Of a stretch of 64,000 nt of DNA, positions 58,675-64,000 are shown piece after piece. The stretch lies in NCBI GenBank assembly GCA_030144725.1, contig JASKMD010000008.1, positions 12,860,160 to 12,924,159 on the forward strand, in the 5' to 3' direction. This stretch comes from Haematococcus lacustris. Its lineage: Eukaryota; Chlorophyta; Chlorophyceae; Chlamydomonadales; Haematococcaceae. Position 1 is the first letter of the stretch. Every line of letters starts with the position of its first letter. A program made the position numbers and the translations under genes. Under the pieces are notes generated by a model, which made no database searches, had not been told where the DNA came from, and saw nothing but the letters and a program-made list of their open reading frames with translations.

Positions 58675-60532
58675 TCAGAACATGTGCTTTGAGTGCCATG
58701 AATGTCTTGACCACATGCTCACTTGGTGTGTGCAACCAGCTGCCGCTGTTGCTGCAAGTGCACTCTGCTTGGCTACTTTCGGCAACGTGGACTGCAAGGG
58801 CTGCAGCTCTCTGCTGACCCCTCCACTGCATCCAGGCTGTCCAGCGATGAGAGCAGGAAAGGTGGTAGGCTGGGGGGCGATTCTGAGTAGTGACCTGCTC
58901 AAGCAACAGGAACAAGGGGGAAACATGAGATTGGCCACCCAGAGGCTTGCAATATAGGAACAGCAGTGTGCAGTGCACCTACAGGAGCTGTCTGCTGCAG
59001 AATCTATATGCAGCAGAGCATTGACTGCAGCGTCAGATCGCATGCACTCACCGTCCATGCGGTCCAACTCGTCCAACAGCACGTCCTCTGTGTTCATGCT
59101 GCTGGTGATGCTGCATGATGGAGCGCCCCACACCTCCCGGCCAGCTATCCTTGGACACATGCTGTGACCTGACTTGTGGCTGCTGGGGACTGCAACAGGC
59201 AGCTGGGTGGCCATCTGCAGCTTGCATGGCATGGGTATGCCCAGGCTGCTGGCTGACAGCAGCATTGCCACTGTGTAAGGGTCGCAGTTGGCCACTGGCC
59301 GCCTGTCTATATAGTAGCCGCTGCGCCGCAGCAGCGTGGAAGATGGCACAGTGAGGCCCAATTCCCCAGAGGAGCCAGGCCCTCTGCCGGGCGAGCCGTA
59401 GGCAAGGGTGTGTTCCAGGTGTGTGGCCTGCAGGGCTGCCAGGTGGCGCTTGATGCTCAGGATTCCCAGGCCTGGCTGCCGGGTTTCTGTTGTGGAGAAC
59501 TTGACATGTAGGTGACAGTCAGGGTCATCTGATCCACTGCTGCCAAACACCACAGTTGCGCCCAGGCCCTCTGCTACACGCAGAAGAATGTGCCGGCTCA
59601 TCCAAATCTGGTCACCAAACTCCACGCCTGTGCAAGGCCCCAGCTTGTAGCTCCACACCCCATCCCTGTCCTGCCCCGTGCCTGTGATGGGCACTCCAGC
59701 GGCTAGACAGTGCTGCAGATGGCTGTCGCTCACATTGCGCCCTACAGCTGAAGTTTTGCCGGGCCTGCCACCACCACCACGAGCAGCAGCGCCTGCAAAC
59801 CACACATGTTCACAGAGTGAATGCAGCCAGCTTGCAAGACTTAAACAAGTCTCATCAAGCATAGTGGCACTGCAGCCTGAACTAAAACTACTAGCCGTGC
59901 ACTTTTGTGTCAAGGGCGATAAAGGTTACTGCCACTCCGACACCTTCGGCGGGCAGCGGCTGAGCAAGCCTCTATCCAAGCATGACGCTGGGCACACCTC
60001 TCGGGGCGTTCACGTACGGCAGGCTAGGGTCGGGCAGGTGTGGGTGGGGCCAGGTGCCGTCGCCGATTGCGCTGTGCTCATCTGCCTCCTCGTAAACGCA
60101 AAACTCATGTTTGGCTGACAGAAGCGGAGAAGACCCGCCGGCTCGGGTTATCACTTCCTGGCAGGGCACGCGCATGTTGGTAGGGTGCGGCTGCAGCGGA
60201 GGAACCGGAGCATACAGATCCTCCAAGTCCACCTGCAAGTTCACCACGATCTTCACATAAGAATTCTGCCGTTAATGCTGCATCGTGACGAAGCGGCAGC
60301 CAACCTGAGGAGGCTGGAACGAATCACACAGGCACAAGAGATGGTCCCCCCCGCGGAAAGGGTCGCGAAACAGCTTGCGGGGTTTGAGGTAGGCTTCGCG
60401 GCCCCCTTCTGCCTCAATGATGACAACGGGGACATGCTCTATGCTGGGAGGCTTTTCATCCAAAACGCGTGTCTGAGACTGAAGCGAGCCGAGCGGGCCA
60501 ATCCAGACATACTCTAGCAGCACTTTGTCCAT
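58675..60532 (-). CDS. Glutamine synthetase-like protein, predicted catalytically inactive
   Basis: The fold follows eukaryotic (GSII) glutamine synthetase through three exons. Exon 1 (ATG 60532 to 60305) has EYVWIGPLGSLQSQTRVLDE and KLFRDPFRGGDHLLCLCDSF. Exon 2 (from about 60270) has PHPTNMR and KHEFCVYEE. Exon 3 (from about 59790) has VGRNVSDSHLQHC, WSYKLGPCTGVEFGDQIWMS, HLHVKFSTTE and YYIDRRPVANCDPYTVAMLL. Residues that bind metal, ATP or substrate in GSII are altered. The DGSST loop is absent, EQEY is KHEF, NGEVMPGQWE is GTGQDRDGVWS, the NRGASIR loop is missing, and FEDRRPxSNxDPY has Ile for the first Glu. Only the His of GAGxHTN and the DRRP arginines remain. A C-terminal extension of about 200 residues, in one frame to a stop at 58675, is unlike the family; part of it may be intron. 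Confidence 0.65.
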
Positions 60533-61694
60533 TGCGCGCTTGGTAACGTAGCTAGCTGAACTGCTTTGCCTACTTGACTCAAACTCGCTCCGCTTGCAAG
60601 CCATGCACAGCATGTGTGACAGCATGCATGCATGCCTTCCAATGGTGTGTGGCCATTCCGCGTTGCCGATGTACCTGGACCCGGATGCCGGACGGCTCAG
60701 GATTGGATCCGCATGCATTATGGATCGGTTGTCCATGGCAGCGACGGGTTGGTCTTGATCACGCACGGCGCTTTGTGGGCCGAGGTCTTAATGCCACGTT
60801 GGGCCTATACCTTAGGTAAGGCCTAGTAGTAGCTGCCAGGAGCTAGGCAGTAGCCAACCTTAGTCAACTCCCAGCTGTTTACTTTCAGTCATTGAGCCTG
60901 GTAGTAGCTGTACTGGGCGCTGTTGGAATCACTCCTTCATGGTGGGGCGGCTCATGATGGTTTCCCTGACGCACAGTTCGTTTACGGCCAGAGTGGCTTG
61001 GGTTGTTTTCGTCCATGCGAGCAAGATACAAGATTGGATTAGCGTCTGGCGTGTAGTATACTTATACAGCATAGCTGCGCTTTGTACCGGCTACGCGTAC
61101 GTATGCGCATGCCAGGCAGGTTTTGTGGCCGAGCTCTGCGAGGCACGATGACCGCTCACAGCCTCGCAAGTAGGCCTGTCGACCCGGTAAGTCGCATGTG
61201 GGCCAGTAAAGCCTACAGAGGCACAAAGCTGTGGCAGTACTGCAGATGAGGCCGTCCTGGGGTTCCTTGGTTCAACATCTTTGGGTGTGTCTGGTGGCAT
61301 GCTGCCAGAACAGAATGCAAGTCGAACACTGCCAATGGTATACAGGCGACATTGTATGACTCAGGCTGCCTCAATGCTGTGTCCAAACTGTGGACTGTGA
61401 TGCAGCCGTGGCGGTGGCAATAGGTAGTTGCATCGTCATGGTGCCATGTATGCAATGGGGCCATTCAAGTTGACAGGAAGCTCCAGCACAGCTGCTAAGC
61501 CTAGTGGCCAGGCACAGGCACGTGCTTTGCGCCAAGAACCAACACCCAAGTAAATGATCATCAGCGGCTGAGTGCAGAGCTTCTGTCTCGTCCAATCCAC
61601 TCAGGTCCAAACCGCGCGCAAGAGGTTGGGATACAAAAACAACTGGAGCCGCAGGGAGGTGGCGGATGAGGAGCAGCACACATGGGCACACCCC
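60533..61694. other. Intergenic; divergent promoter region
   Basis: The region separates the glutamine synthetase-like gene (-) from the FAD-oxidoreductase gene (+). CTAGTAGTAGCTGCC and AGCTAGGCAGTAGCC words recur at 60825-60915. No protein-coding unit is recognised. A (CATATA/TATGTG)-rich palindromic tract lies further on, at 61813-61870, inside the oxidoreductase intron. Confidence 0.4.
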
Positions 61695-63996
<2,302 letters not shown>

Positions 63997-64000
63997 GTGT

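Overview
The window looks like nuclear DNA of a green alga, most likely a chlamydomonadalean (Volvocales-type) species such as a Haematococcus relative. It is GC-rich and microsatellite-rich. Genes are split by many short GT-AG introns. It carries an intraflagellar-transport gene (IFT80), a plastid-type ClpR subunit and a proline-rich (SPPPP-type) wall or matrix protein. A volvocalean-style non-LTR retroelement with a PHD finger, RNase H and restriction-like endonuclease is also present. No prokaryotic operon signals, rRNA, tRNA or CRISPR were found. All gene models are read by eye from splice sites and family motifs, so exon borders are approximate unless given exactly.

Layout. 1-4.4 kb: an ORF running off the left edge, then repeats (225-bp tandem array, CTG-rich minisatellites). 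4.5-9.3 kb: a 5'-rearranged retrotransposon whose reverse-transcriptase palm is inverted relative to the rest. 9.4-12.4 kb: an array of four 728/729-bp tandem repeats plus a partial fifth. 12.5-14.6 kb: two copies of a dispersed repeat and a C-rich minisatellite. 15.2-18.9 kb (-): POLD3-like DNA polymerase delta subunit. 19.3-20.8 kb (-): ClpR. 21.2-23.3 kb (-): unidentified multi-exon gene. 23.2-28.3 kb (+): a degenerate protein kinase whose introns carry a TnpB/Fanzor-like relic and a 550-bp hexanucleotide repeat. 29.1-29.7 kb: a second Fanzor-like relic. 31.1-36.4 kb (-): HtrA/Deg serine protease with a non-autonomous hAT transposon in its first intron. 37.2 kb: a third transposon-derived ORF. 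38.4-43.3 kb (-): IFT80. 43.45-43.8 kb (+): a small divergent gene sharing the IFT80 promoter region. 44.05-46.57 kb (+): S-adenosylhomocysteinase. 48.3-52 kb (+): hydroxyproline-rich glycoprotein. 52.5-53.2 kb: decayed retroelement copy abutting a 500-N gap. 55.2-56 kb: third copy of the composite repeat. 56.2-57.5 kb (-): Crypton-like tyrosine-recombinase gene. 58.7-60.5 kb (-): glutamine-synthetase-like protein lacking most catalytic residues. 61.7 kb to the right edge (+): FAD-dependent renalase/amine-oxidase-like gene, incomplete.

The genes do not form a pathway. Housekeeping genes (POLD3, ClpR, HtrA, IFT80, AHCY) sit among transposon relics. The least ordinary items are the glutamine-synthetase-like pseudoenzyme, the Crypton-like gene, the three Fanzor-like C-terminal relics, the pseudokinase, and the retrotransposon inversion with its 15-bp direct repeats.
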